Source: an uncultured Varibaculum sp. (GTDB taxonomy: Bacteria > Actinomycetota > Actinomycetes > Actinomycetales > Actinomycetaceae). From it: DNA of 6,326 nt. A model generated the notes under the pieces. That model searched no databases and was not told where the DNA came from. It worked only from the letters and a program-made list of their open reading frames with translations. The stretch covers positions 1 through 6,326 of the forward strand of contig CAMYFZ010000075.1 of the NCBI GenBank assembly GCA_947255165.1, in the 5' to 3' direction. Shown piece after piece: positions 1 to 5,532 of the stretch. A program made the position numbers and the translations under genes. The first letter of the stretch is position 1; every line of letters begins with the position of its first letter.

Positions 1-1043
1 GCGCCAAATTGGGGTTAGTTACCGGGAAATCTTTGCCAGAAATCTTGGGGGATAGGCTTCCGAAAGCCAAACGTATCGCTTTTTGGATCCAAGCGGAAAT
101 CATCGCGGCTGCCACCGATCTAGCCGAGATCGTGGGGGGCGCGATTGCCCTGCAACTACTTTTTGGTCTGCCGCTTTTGACAGGGGGCTTCATCGTCGGT
201 TGTGTATCTTTGGCGCTGCTGATTTTTCAGAATGAACGCCGGCAAAGACAGTTCGAAACCATAGTAATCGGCCTGCTGGTGATTATTACCGTGGGATTCC
301 TGTCGGGCCTGGTGATAAGTCCGCCTGATCCTGCGGGGGTGCTGGGAGGATTGCTGCCGCGCTTTGCGGGTACCGATACCGTCTTGATTGCGGCTTCCAT
401 GCTGGGAGCAACGGTTATGCCCCACGCCATTTACCTGCATTCTTCGCTGGTTAACCATCGGTTTCCGGAGCGGGGTTCCCATGATGTTCCCCACCTGTTA
501 CGGGTCTCCAAACATGACGTGGTCTATGCGCTAGTAGTTGCGGGCGCAGTCAATGTTGCGTTATTGCTGTTGGCGGCCTCGGCGCTATCGGGTAAGAGCG
601 GGACTGACACTATCGAGGGTGCGCACGCTGCCATCCAAAGCGCCCTGGGTAACGGAATCGGAATAATTTTCGCGATTGGTCTGCTAGCCTCCGGTTTAGC
701 CTCTACTTCGGTAGGCGCGTATGCAGGTTCGGAAATCATGGGCGGGCTACTCCATATTCGGGTACCGCTATTTACCCGGCGCCTAGTCACCTTGATTCCA
801 GCATTACTGATCCTGTGGCTTTACCCCAACCCCACCTGGGCGTTAGTTATTTCCCAGGTGGCATTATCCTTCGGGATCCCCTTGGCATTAGTGCCGCTGG
901 CGGCCTATACCCGCAAACGCGAACTGATGGGTCGCTACACCGATGGGCGGGGTATGCGTTGGATAATGGGCGTCATCGCGGGTTTGATTATTGCCTTGAA
1001 CCTGCTGCTAGTAGTACTTACTTTCATGGGAGTTGACGTCTAG
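1..1043 (+). CDS. mntH: NRAMP-family divalent metal (Mn2+) transporter, 5' truncated
   Basis: This is the C-terminal part of an Nramp proton-coupled Mn2+/Fe2+ importer of the cytoplasmic membrane. The reading frame is open to the window edge (codons from base 3), so the true start and the first helices, including the TM1 DPGN metal-binding motif, lie upstream; the TTG at 9 is an internal leucine codon. Residues here are counted from that codon. The hallmark segment ATDLAEIVGGAIALQLLFGL (residues 35-54) is an Nramp transmembrane helix. The TM6 metal-binding motif A-T-V-M-P-H is intact at residues 134-139, with the Ala and Met expected to ligand the metal. Further hydrophobic helices follow near residues 57-73, 84-104, 170-195, 213-235, 255-300 and 315-340, and the tail contains the family-like PLALVPLAAYTRKRELMG. 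About 345 residues are visible of a family usually near 410-440. The gene ends convergently with glgB. Mn2+ as main substrate is inferred from the family; no regulator site is visible because the promoter is outside. Confidence 0.93.
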   Translation, partial: AKLGLVTGKSLPEILGDRLPKAKRIAFWIQAEIIAAATDLAEIVGGAIALQLLFGLPLLTGGFIVGCVSLALLIFQNERRQRQFETIVIGLLVIITVGFLSGLVISPPDPAGVLGGLLPRFAGTDTVLIAASMLGATVMPHAIYLHSSLVNHRFPERGSHDVPHLLRVSKHDVVYALVVAGAVNVALLLLAASALSGKSGTDTIEGAHAAIQSALGNGIGIIFAIGLLASGLASTSVGAYAGSEIMGGLLHIRVPLFTRRLVTLIPALLILWLYPNPTWALVISQVALSFGIPLALVPLAAYTRKRELMGRYTDGRGMRWIMGVIAGLIIALNLLLVVLTFMGVDV

Positions 1044-1133
1044 TCGCCTGGATGTCCAACCCGAGAAGGCGGGTGAAAGCTAACTGCGTCCTCGAGATTT
1101 AATCACGGTGCGCTAACCCCAGAAATAGGGAAA

Positions 1134-1165
1134 CGCCCTCGAGAACCAAATCGCTCTCGAGGGCG
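1134..1165 (-). terminator. Hairpin terminator between convergent mntH and glgB
   Basis: Perfect 11-bp inverted repeat: arm cgccctcgaga at 1134-1144 and arm tctcgagggcg at 1155-1165, with a 10-nt loop. Read on the minus strand (from glgB) the stem is followed by TTTCCCTATTTCT, an interrupted T-rich tract, so it most likely ends glgB transcription. On the plus strand no T tract follows, so any action on mntH is uncertain. It lies about 40 bases beyond the glgB stop and 90 bases beyond the mntH stop. Confidence 0.72.
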
Positions 1166-1174
1166 CACCCGGGA

Positions 1175-1195
1175 AAAACCTAAAGTTTAGGTTTT
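1175..1195. repeat. A/T-rich perfect palindrome just after the glgB stop
   Basis: AAAACCTAAA at 1175-1184 and TTTAGGTTTT at 1186-1195 are perfect 10-bp arms around a single central G. As RNA it could form a 9-bp stem with a 3-nt loop. The A run on one side and T run on the other make it readable as a weak bidirectional terminator or an mRNA 3'-end stabiliser in tandem with the GC-rich hairpin at 1134-1165. It starts only 7 bases past the glgB stop codon. Confidence 0.5.
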
Positions 1196-1202
1196 ACCGA
1201 TG

Positions 1203-3386
1203 CTAGTCCTGCTTGGGACGCAGCCAGAGGGCGCCCAGAGGAGGCACCCGCAGCTCTACCGAGTAGGGGCGACCATTCCACTCCATTTCTTCTGCGGTTA
1301 CCTGCCCTAGGTTGGTGACTCCTGAGCCACCATACTTGGCATCATCGGTGTTGAGAATTTCTTCCCATTCACCGCCATCGGGCAGACCCACTCGATATCC
1401 TTCGTGGGGGTTACCGGCAAAGTTGCAGATACAAACCATCTTGTGTTCTTCACCGTGGTCATCGCGGTACTTGCGTACATAGGAGATCACGTTGTGTTCG
1501 GAATCGTTAGACTCGATCCACTCAAACCCGGTATGGTCATCATCCCAAAGTGCCGGTTCCGTGGTGTAGATATGGTTCATATCGCGTACCGCGGACTGTA
1601 CTCCCTGGTTACGGGCGTCATCTAGTAAGAACCAATCCAGGGAACGATTCGCATCCCATTCGGCGCCCTGCGCGAACTCGCCGCCCATGAACAGTAGCTG
1701 CTTGCCTGGGTGTGACCATTGGTAGGCGTAGAGGCAGCGTACTCCCGCCAACTGTCGCCAGTAGTCACCGGGTTGCTTGGCCAGAATCGATCCTTTGCCG
1801 TAGACGACCTCGTCATGAGAGAGGGGCAAAATATAGTGCTCTGAGAACGCATACACCAGGGAGAAGGTAAGTTCACCGTGGTGCCAGGACCGGTTGACGG
1901 GATCTTCACGCAGGTAACGCAAAGTGTCGTTCATCCAACCCATATTCCACTTCAAACCAAAGCCCAATCCTCCGGCATCGGTAGGAGCAGTTACCCCTGG
2001 CCACGCCGTGGACTCTTCGGCAATCATGCAGATACCGGGGTGCAGGCGGTAACAGGTGGCGTTGGCTTCCTGTAGGAAAGAAATTGCTTCCAGGTTCTCG
2101 CGTCCGCCATATTGGTTAGGATGCCACTGGCCTTCCTCGCGCGAGTAATCCAGGTAGAGCATGGAGGCCACCGCGTCGACCCGCAAACCATCAATATGGA
2201 ACTCTTCCAGCCAGTAGAGGGCGTTGGCCACCAGGAAGTTGCGCACCTCATTGCGGCCAAAGTTGAAGATCAAGGTACCCCAATCGGGTTGTTCTCCGCG
2301 GGTGGGATCCGGGTGTTCATAGAGTTTGGTGCCGTCAAAATCGGCCAGTGCAAACTGGTCTTTGGGGAAATGCCCGGGAACCCAGTCGAGGATTACCCCG
2401 ATTCCTGCCTGGTGTAGCTTGTCTACCAGGTAGCGGAAATCATCCGGGGTTCCGTAGCGGGCAGAAGGCGCATAGTAGCCACTTTGCTGATAGCCCCAGG
2501 AACCGTAGAAGGGATGTTCAGAAACCGGCATCATTTCTACGTGGGTAAAGCCCATATCTTTCACATAGGCAACTAGATCCTCGGCCAAATCCCGGTAGTG
2601 AGTGTCATAAGACCAAGACCCGATATGCATCTCATAGACCGACATGGGGGAATTGTGAGGATCAGTTTTTGCCCGCTTCTCCATCCATTCGTGATCTTCC
2701 CATTCGTGATGTTCGTCGGTAACTACCGAGGCGGTCAACGGGGGGATCTCGCAGGCGCGCGCCATGGGGTCGGCCTTTTGCCGCCAGTTTCCATCTGGCC
2801 CTAAAATCTCGAACTTATAGCGGGCCCCGATTTCTACGTTGGGAACAAATAACTCCCAAATCCCGGAAGATCCCAGGGAACGCATCGAGGCAGTTTCGCC
2901 TTCCCAATAGTTAAAGTCACCGACCACCCGCACTGCTTGGGCGTTCGGTGCCCACACCGCGAAGGATGCGCCTTTGGTCTGTCCCATTTCGGTCTCGTAG
3001 GTGCGCAGATGCGCTCCCAGAACTTCCCAAAGTTTCTCGTGCCGCCCCTCCGCAATTAGGTAAAGGTCGAACTCACCCACGGTGGGGAGATAACGGTAGC
3101 CGTCATCAAGCTCTACGGTTTCCTCACCATAGGTGGTGCGCACGCGGTAATCGGGGATTTCGGTGCCATCTAGCACCGCTACCCAAATACCGTCTTGTTC
3201 GTGAGTTGCCGGGAATGTACCGGCGGGGGTAACTATCTCGACCGAGTCTGCCAAGTGGGCGACGGTGCGGATAGTTACGGAGTCCTCTCCCACGTGGGTG
3301 CCGAGCACGGAATGGGGGTCAAAATACCGCCCATGGGCAACGTTGGCGAGGACATCTGGATCTACGGGTACAGGTTTTAAACTCAT
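1203..3386 (-). CDS. glgB: 1,4-alpha-glucan (glycogen) branching enzyme GlgB
   Basis: GlgB cuts alpha-1,4 glucan chains and re-attaches them by alpha-1,6 bonds, the branching step of glycogen synthesis in the cytoplasm (GH13 subfamily 9). The 727-residue product is full length. An N-terminal beta domain (about 10-110, with YFDPHSVLGTH at 21-31) is followed by a CBM48 domain (about 135-220, SFAVWAPNAQAVRVVGDFNYW) and the catalytic (beta/alpha)8 barrel (about 250-610). The barrel carries DWVPGHF (334-340), the nucleophile Asp404 in DGLRVDAV, the acid/base Glu457 in MIAEES, and the transition-state Asp525 in LSHDEVV. These match the catalytic triad of Escherichia coli GlgB. A C-terminal beta domain ends the protein. 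The ATG at 3386 is preceded in frame by a nearby TGA and is the only sensible start before the conserved DPHSVLG, yet it lacks a visible Shine-Dalgarno. It stands alone here, without glgA, glgC, glgX or glgE beside it, and is preceded by the palindromic gap. Confidence 0.98.
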   Translation of the reverse strand: MSLKPVPVDPDVLANVAHGRYFDPHSVLGTHVGEDSVTIRTVAHLADSVEIVTPAGTFPATHEQDGIWVAVLDGTEIPDYRVRTTYGEETVELDDGYRYLPTVGEFDLYLIAEGRHEKLWEVLGAHLRTYETEMGQTKGASFAVWAPNAQAVRVVGDFNYWEGETASMRSLGSSGIWELFVPNVEIGARYKFEILGPDGNWRQKADPMARACEIPPLTASVVTDEHHEWEDHEWMEKRAKTDPHNSPMSVYEMHIGSWSYDTHYRDLAEDLVAYVKDMGFTHVEMMPVSEHPFYGSWGYQQSGYYAPSARYGTPDDFRYLVDKLHQAGIGVILDWVPGHFPKDQFALADFDGTKLYEHPDPTRGEQPDWGTLIFNFGRNEVRNFLVANALYWLEEFHIDGLRVDAVASMLYLDYSREEGQWHPNQYGGRENLEAISFLQEANATCYRLHPGICMIAEESTAWPGVTAPTDAGGLGFGLKWNMGWMNDTLRYLREDPVNRSWHHGELTFSLVYAFSEHYILPLSHDEVVYGKGSILAKQPGDYWRQLAGVRCLYAYQWSHPGKQLLFMGGEFAQGAEWDANRSLDWFLLDDARNQGVQSAVRDMNHIYTTEPALWDDDHTGFEWIESNDSEHNVISYVRKYRDDHGEEHKMVCICNFAGNPHEGYRVGLPDGGEWEEILNTDDAKYGGSGVTNLGQVTAEEMEWNGRPYSVELRVPPLGALWLRPKQD

Positions 3387-3411
3387 GCATCTAGCGTGTC
3401 ACGAATCGCCC

Positions 3412-3450
3412 AAAAATTCTTTGGAATGCCGTCCCGATTTCCAAATTTTT
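3412..3450. repeat. Bulged dyad upstream of glgB
   Basis: TTTGGAA (3420-3426) pairs perfectly with TTCCAAA (3439-3445) across a 12-nt spacer. The pairing extends outward from AAAAAT (3412-3417) to ATTTTT (3445-3450) if three bases are bulged. It covers the possible glgB promoter and could be an operator or simply the first of the series of inverted repeats in this gap. Confidence 0.5.
3416..3444 (-). promoter_or_regulatory. Possible sigma70-type promoter of glgB
   Basis: On the minus strand TTGGAA (3439-3444) and AAGAAT (3416-3421) are separated by 17 bases and match 4 of 6 consensus positions each for -35 and -10. Transcription would start about 22 bases before the glgB ATG. Both hexamers fall in the arms of a dyad (3412-3450), so part of the resemblance may come from the palindrome. 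This is a by-eye assignment with no support beyond spacing and similarity. Confidence 0.3.
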
Positions 3451-3486
3451 CCGCCCCGAGTTCCAACAGCGTGTATGGCTCAAAGC

Positions 3487-3502
3487 TACGCGCGGGGGAT
3501 AG
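3487..3502. repeat. Left outer arm of the long-range inverted repeat (unit U1)
   Basis: TACGCGCGGGGGATAG at 3487-3502 is the exact reverse complement of 3847-3862, a 16-bp perfect match about 345 bases apart. Locally GCGCGG (3490-3495) also pairs with CCGCGC (3506-3511), so this arm is itself a small hairpin. It is the shortest of four units that start with GCGCGGGGGA. Confidence 0.75.
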
Positions 3503-3512
3503 TGTCCGCGCA

Positions 3513-3613
3513 CAGGGGCGGATTTTGCCTCGCGCCCCGAAATCCGGAAAATGCTCTGGCATTTTCACGGATTTAGTGCCCGAAGCCTACCCCTCGGCAT
3601 AAATCCGCCCCTG
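3513..3613. repeat. Nested inverted repeat element C
   Basis: Outer arms CAGGGGCGGATTT (3513-3525) and AAATCCGCCCCTG (3601-3613) are a perfect 13-bp pair. Inside, AAATCCGGAAAATGC (3540-3554) pairs with 3559-3574 over 15 bp with one bulged A (3567) and a 4-nt loop TCTG. In addition GGGGCG (3515-3520) can pair with CGCCCC (3533-3538) around a T-rich loop. The layout, GC-rich outer arms around an A/T-richer inner hairpin with GGAAAA, is the same as in the element at 3661-3770. Confidence 0.75.
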
Positions 3614-3629
3614 CACGCTAAGTGCGTGC
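3613..3629. repeat. Small hairpin next to element C
   Basis: GCACGC (3613-3618) and GCGTGC (3624-3629) form a perfect 6-bp stem with a 5-nt loop TAAGT. It abuts the right outer arm of element C. No T tract follows on either strand. Confidence 0.5.
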
Positions 3630-3660
3630 CTCTCGGGTATCTCGTACCAGCCGTATTACT

Positions 3661-3770
3661 AGCGCGGGGGAGAAGTTTTATCCGAGTGGGTGCGGTGGGC
3701 ATAAGAATTCGGAAAACGCCGCTACGTTTTCCGAATTCTTGGGCGGGAGGAAAAACTTCTCCCCCGCGCT
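3661..3770. repeat. Nested perfect inverted repeat element A (110 bp)
   Basis: Outer arms of 19 bp are perfect: AGCGCGGGGGAGAAGTTTT (3661-3679) against 3752-3770. Inside them AAGAATTCGGAAAACG (3703-3718) pairs perfectly with CGTTTTCCGAATTCTT (3725-3740), a 16-bp stem with a 6-nt loop CCGCTA. A total of 35 perfect base pairs in 110 bases is far above chance. The five bases outside each end are TTACT and TAACT, one mismatch from a direct repeat, as could be left by an insertion. No transposase frame is present, so if mobile it would be a MITE-like element; a structured RNA or a terminator complex are alternatives. Confidence 0.85.
3743..3769 (-). repeat. 27-bp repeat unit U3
   Basis: GCGGGAGGAAAAA (3743-3755), five variable bases, then CCCCCGCGC (3761-3769). 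The same 13 and 9 bases recur with the same spacing exactly 90 bases downstream at 3833-3859. The unit is an imperfect palindrome: GCGGG (3743-3747) pairs with CCCGC (3763-3767). On the minus strand it reads as a GC arm, T5, then a GC arm. Its right part is the right outer arm of element A. Confidence 0.75.
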
Positions 3771-3829
3771 TAACTCGGAGTGCTTTTACCGAGCCAGCCC
3801 CGAAATCGGGAATCAGATCACCAATTCCC

Positions 3830-3862
3830 CGCGCGGGAGGAAAAATCTATCCCCCGCGCGTA
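3830..3862 (-). repeat. 27-bp repeat unit U4 and right outer arm of the long-range repeat
   Basis: CGCGCGGG (3830-3837) and CCCGCGCG (3853-3860) form a perfect 8-bp stem around a 15-nt loop that carries A5 (T5 on the minus strand). Bases 3847-3862 are the exact reverse complement of 3487-3502. It is the first strong hairpin that gabD transcription would meet, about 40 bases past the gabD stop. The T run is inside the loop instead of after the stem, so it is not a standard intrinsic terminator. Confidence 0.7.
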
Positions 3863-3902
3863 CCGATTATCCGTACACACAGGTGGATATTACCCGGTGG
3901 GG

Positions 3903-5372
3903 TTACCAATCGAGGCTGAAGTATTGCACCTCTTGGAACTCCCTAATCCCTTCGCGGGCACCCTCACGGCCGATAGCGGATTGTTTCACTCCGCCAAAGG
4001 GGGCGGCGGGATCGGAAACCAGGCCGCGGTTCACTCCTACCATGCCGGCCTCAATCTTTTCTGCTAGGTGTAGCGCCCAGTTCAGATCGCCGTAAACATA
4101 GGAAGCCAGCCCCATTTCGGTGCCGTTTACCATTTCGAGAAGTTCGTCCTCGCAAGAATATTCCTTAATGGGGGCAAGGGGGCCGAAAATCTCGTTTTGC
4201 AGTAGGGGAGAGTCGGCGCGCGGTACCTCGATAACTGTGGGCGCTACGAAATACCCGGCCAAATCATCTGGCAGGGGCGCTTTAGCCAGCACTTTTGCCC
4301 CTTGCTCTAAGGCTGATTCAAGTAACTGGTTCATCCCCTTCATGGCTTTTTCGTTGACCACCGGGCCGATTTCGGTTTCCGGATCCAGTCCCGCCCCTAC
4401 TTTCAAAGCCGCTACCCGCTGGCAAAGTTTTTGCGTGAACTCTTCTTTAATATCTTTATGCAGGTAGATGCGGTTAGCGGCGGTGCAGGCTTGACCGCCG
4501 TTACGGAACTTAGCGATCATTAGCCCCTCGATAGCAGCGTCTACATCGGCGGTGGCTCCAACTACGAGGGCGGCGTTACCCCCTAGTTCCATGGCGGTGT
4601 TTACTACCCGGGGAGCGGCGAGACCCAGTAGCGAGCGCCCAACTGGGGTAGAACCCGTGAAAGACACTAGCCGCACCCGAGGATCGGCTAGCCAGGTCTC
4701 AGAAATATCCGCAGAATGGCGGGAGGGCACCAGGTTGACCACTCCTTTAGGTACTCCGGCCTCTTTTAAGATCCGCATTACTGCCAGGGCGGTTAAAGGA
4801 GTTTCGGAGGCCGGTTTTAGCACTACCGCATTCCCGGCGGCGAGGGCGGGCGCGATTTTTCGGGTAGCCATAGCGGCGGGGAAATTCCAGGGAGTGATCA
4901 GCGCGCATACTCCGACTGGGCGGGCAGTTACCAGGGTGCGTGAGCCTCCTGCGGGCGGGATCGAAAAGTCGCCGTCAGAGCGGACGGCCTCTTCGGAGAA
5001 CCAACGGAAAAATTCGGCGGCATAGGAGGCTTCAGATAGGGAATCCGCATAGGCTTTACCATTTTCCCAGCTCATCAAGTTGGCGAGTTCCGGGGCAGAC
5101 GCCACCATCAGTTCCCAGGCACGGCGTAGGATTTCGCCGCGTTCGCGCGGGGAGCGCGCTGCCCACCCCGGTTGGGCGCTGGCCGCAGCATCGAGGGCCG
5201 CGCGTGCATCGGCGGCGGTGCCAGAGCTAACTTCGGTAATCGGGGTGGTGGTGGCCGGATCTATCACCGGGAAAGTTTCCCCGCTAGCAGCTGGTCTGCC
5301 GGAGTTATTAATCCAAATGGCTTTCGCCGGTTCTAAATTTTCTACGTACTGTTTCAATGCTGGGCTGTCCAT
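3903..5372 (-). CDS. gabD: Succinate-semialdehyde dehydrogenase (NAD(P)+), ALDH superfamily
   Basis: It oxidises succinate semialdehyde to succinate with NAD(P)+, the last step of GABA degradation or of a 2-oxoglutarate bypass; cytoplasmic. The 489 residues cover a whole ALDH subunit. Visible landmarks are PWNFP with Asn163 (159-166 region), KPASE with Lys186, FTGSTPVGR (238-246) of the cofactor fold, MELGG with general base Glu262, GGQAC with catalytic Cys296, and NEIFGP with Glu394. SSADH-like features are FPAAMATRKIAPALAAG, GPVVNEKA and the end PFGGVKQSAIGREG. The second cysteine found two residues after the catalytic one in E. coli GabD and human SSADH is Ala298 here, and the usual KQSGLGREG is KQSAIGREG, so a related semialdehyde could be the true substrate. 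The ATG at 5372 has a GAGG ribosome site 5 bases upstream. A strong terminator separates it from glutamate dehydrogenase, so it probably has its own promoter. Confidence 0.9.
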   Translation of the reverse strand: MDSPALKQYVENLEPAKAIWINNSGRPAASGETFPVIDPATTTPITEVSSGTAADARAALDAAASAQPGWAARSPRERGEILRRAWELMVASAPELANLMSWENGKAYADSLSEASYAAEFFRWFSEEAVRSDGDFSIPPAGGSRTLVTARPVGVCALITPWNFPAAMATRKIAPALAAGNAVVLKPASETPLTALAVMRILKEAGVPKGVVNLVPSRHSADISETWLADPRVRLVSFTGSTPVGRSLLGLAAPRVVNTAMELGGNAALVVGATADVDAAIEGLMIAKFRNGGQACTAANRIYLHKDIKEEFTQKLCQRVAALKVGAGLDPETEIGPVVNEKAMKGMNQLLESALEQGAKVLAKAPLPDDLAGYFVAPTVIEVPRADSPLLQNEIFGPLAPIKEYSCEDELLEMVNGTEMGLASYVYGDLNWALHLAEKIEAGMVGVNRGLVSDPAAPFGGVKQSAIGREGAREGIREFQEVQYFSLDW

Positions 5373-5377
5373 AACTG

Positions 5378-5381
5378 CCTC
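5378..5381 (-). promoter_or_regulatory. Shine-Dalgarno of gabD
   Basis: GAGG on the minus strand (within AATGAGGCAGTT) sits 5 bases before the ATG at 5372 and fixes that start. About 10 bases further upstream is an A/T-rich stretch (ATATTTAAAA, near 5387-5396). It is too close to the start to serve as an obvious -10 with a normal leader, and no convincing -35 was found. Confidence 0.7.
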
Positions 5382-5451
5382 ATTCGGTTTTAAATATTGT
5401 TTGTTCTGCGTCTTTGCGCTTAGCCTTGATTCCGATCACCGGTGGTGGCGG

Positions 5452-5490
5452 AAAAAATCTCCCCCGAGCGGTAGATCCGCTCGGGGGAGA
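5452..5490 (-). terminator. Intrinsic terminator of glutamate dehydrogenase gene
   Basis: Perfect 14-bp stem: TCTCCCCCGAGCGG (5458-5471) and CCGCTCGGGGGAGA (5477-5490) with a 5-nt loop. On the minus strand it is followed at once by six T (5457-5452). It starts about 43 bases after the gdh stop. The 3' arm with T tract and following CCGCC on the minus strand, CGGGGGAGATTTTTTCCGCC, closely resembles the repeat units U3 and U4 in the glgB-gabD gap. Confidence 0.93.
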
Positions 5491-5497
5491 AAAGTGT

Positions 5498-5528
5498 CAC
5501 CTCATCGGGCAGATTTTCTGCCTAGGTG
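5498..5528 (-). repeat. Small hairpin between gdh stop and its terminator
   Basis: GGCAGA (5508-5513) and TCTGCC (5517-5522) form a 6-bp stem with a TTT loop. CACCT (5498-5502) and AGGTG (5524-5528) can pair outside it across an internal loop. It lies directly after the gdh stop codon and before the main terminator, so it may protect the mRNA 3' end. No function can be shown from sequence. Confidence 0.45.
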
Positions 5529-5532
5529 TCGA

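Larger units (their letters stand above)
3387..3902. other. 516-base gene-free gap filled with nested inverted repeats
   Basis: No believable gene lies between the glgB start and the gabD stop. The open frames here (for example + 3551-3919 and + 3622-4095) have low-complexity Arg/Pro/Ser-rich translations that follow the DNA repeats, lack a ribosome binding site, or run into gabD on the wrong strand. No tRNA- or rRNA-like sequence was recognised. What it does hold is a run of inverted repeats: the dyad at 3412-3450, unit U1 at 3487-3511, a nested element at 3513-3613, a small hairpin at 3613-3629, a nested element at 3661-3770, and unit U4 at 3830-3860. The ends of the block (3487-3502 and 3847-3862) also pair with each other. 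It would be transcribed as the 3' region of gabD mRNA if gabD is not terminated earlier. Confidence 0.85.

Noticed and set aside
9..11. TTG as a start codon for the transporter
   Set aside because: The frame continues upstream to the window edge, and the protein would lack the first Nramp helices; it is an internal codon of a truncated gene.
156..494. 112-codon minus-strand frame
   Set aside because: It lies wholly opposite the clearly coding mntH and has a Gln/Arg-rich composition typical of a shadow frame.
3743..3860. CRISPR array
   Set aside because: Only two direct copies 90 bases apart, with palindromic arms shared with inverted copies and no uniform spacers or cas genes.
3830..3860. 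Standard intrinsic terminator for gabD
   Set aside because: The T run lies in the loop of the hairpin and no T tract follows the stem on the minus strand, so it is listed as a repeat instead.
3387..3902. tRNA, riboswitch or other known RNA gene
   Set aside because: No tRNA-like T-loop or acceptor pairing and no recognised riboswitch core was seen by eye; an Rfam search would be needed to settle it.
3551..4095. Plus-strand open frames of 122 and 157 codons across the repeat gap with repeated peptides of the type GRKNFSPA
   Set aside because: The peptide repeats are just the DNA repeat units read in frame because they are 90 bases apart. The frames run antisense into gabD, have no ribosome site and no recognisable domain.
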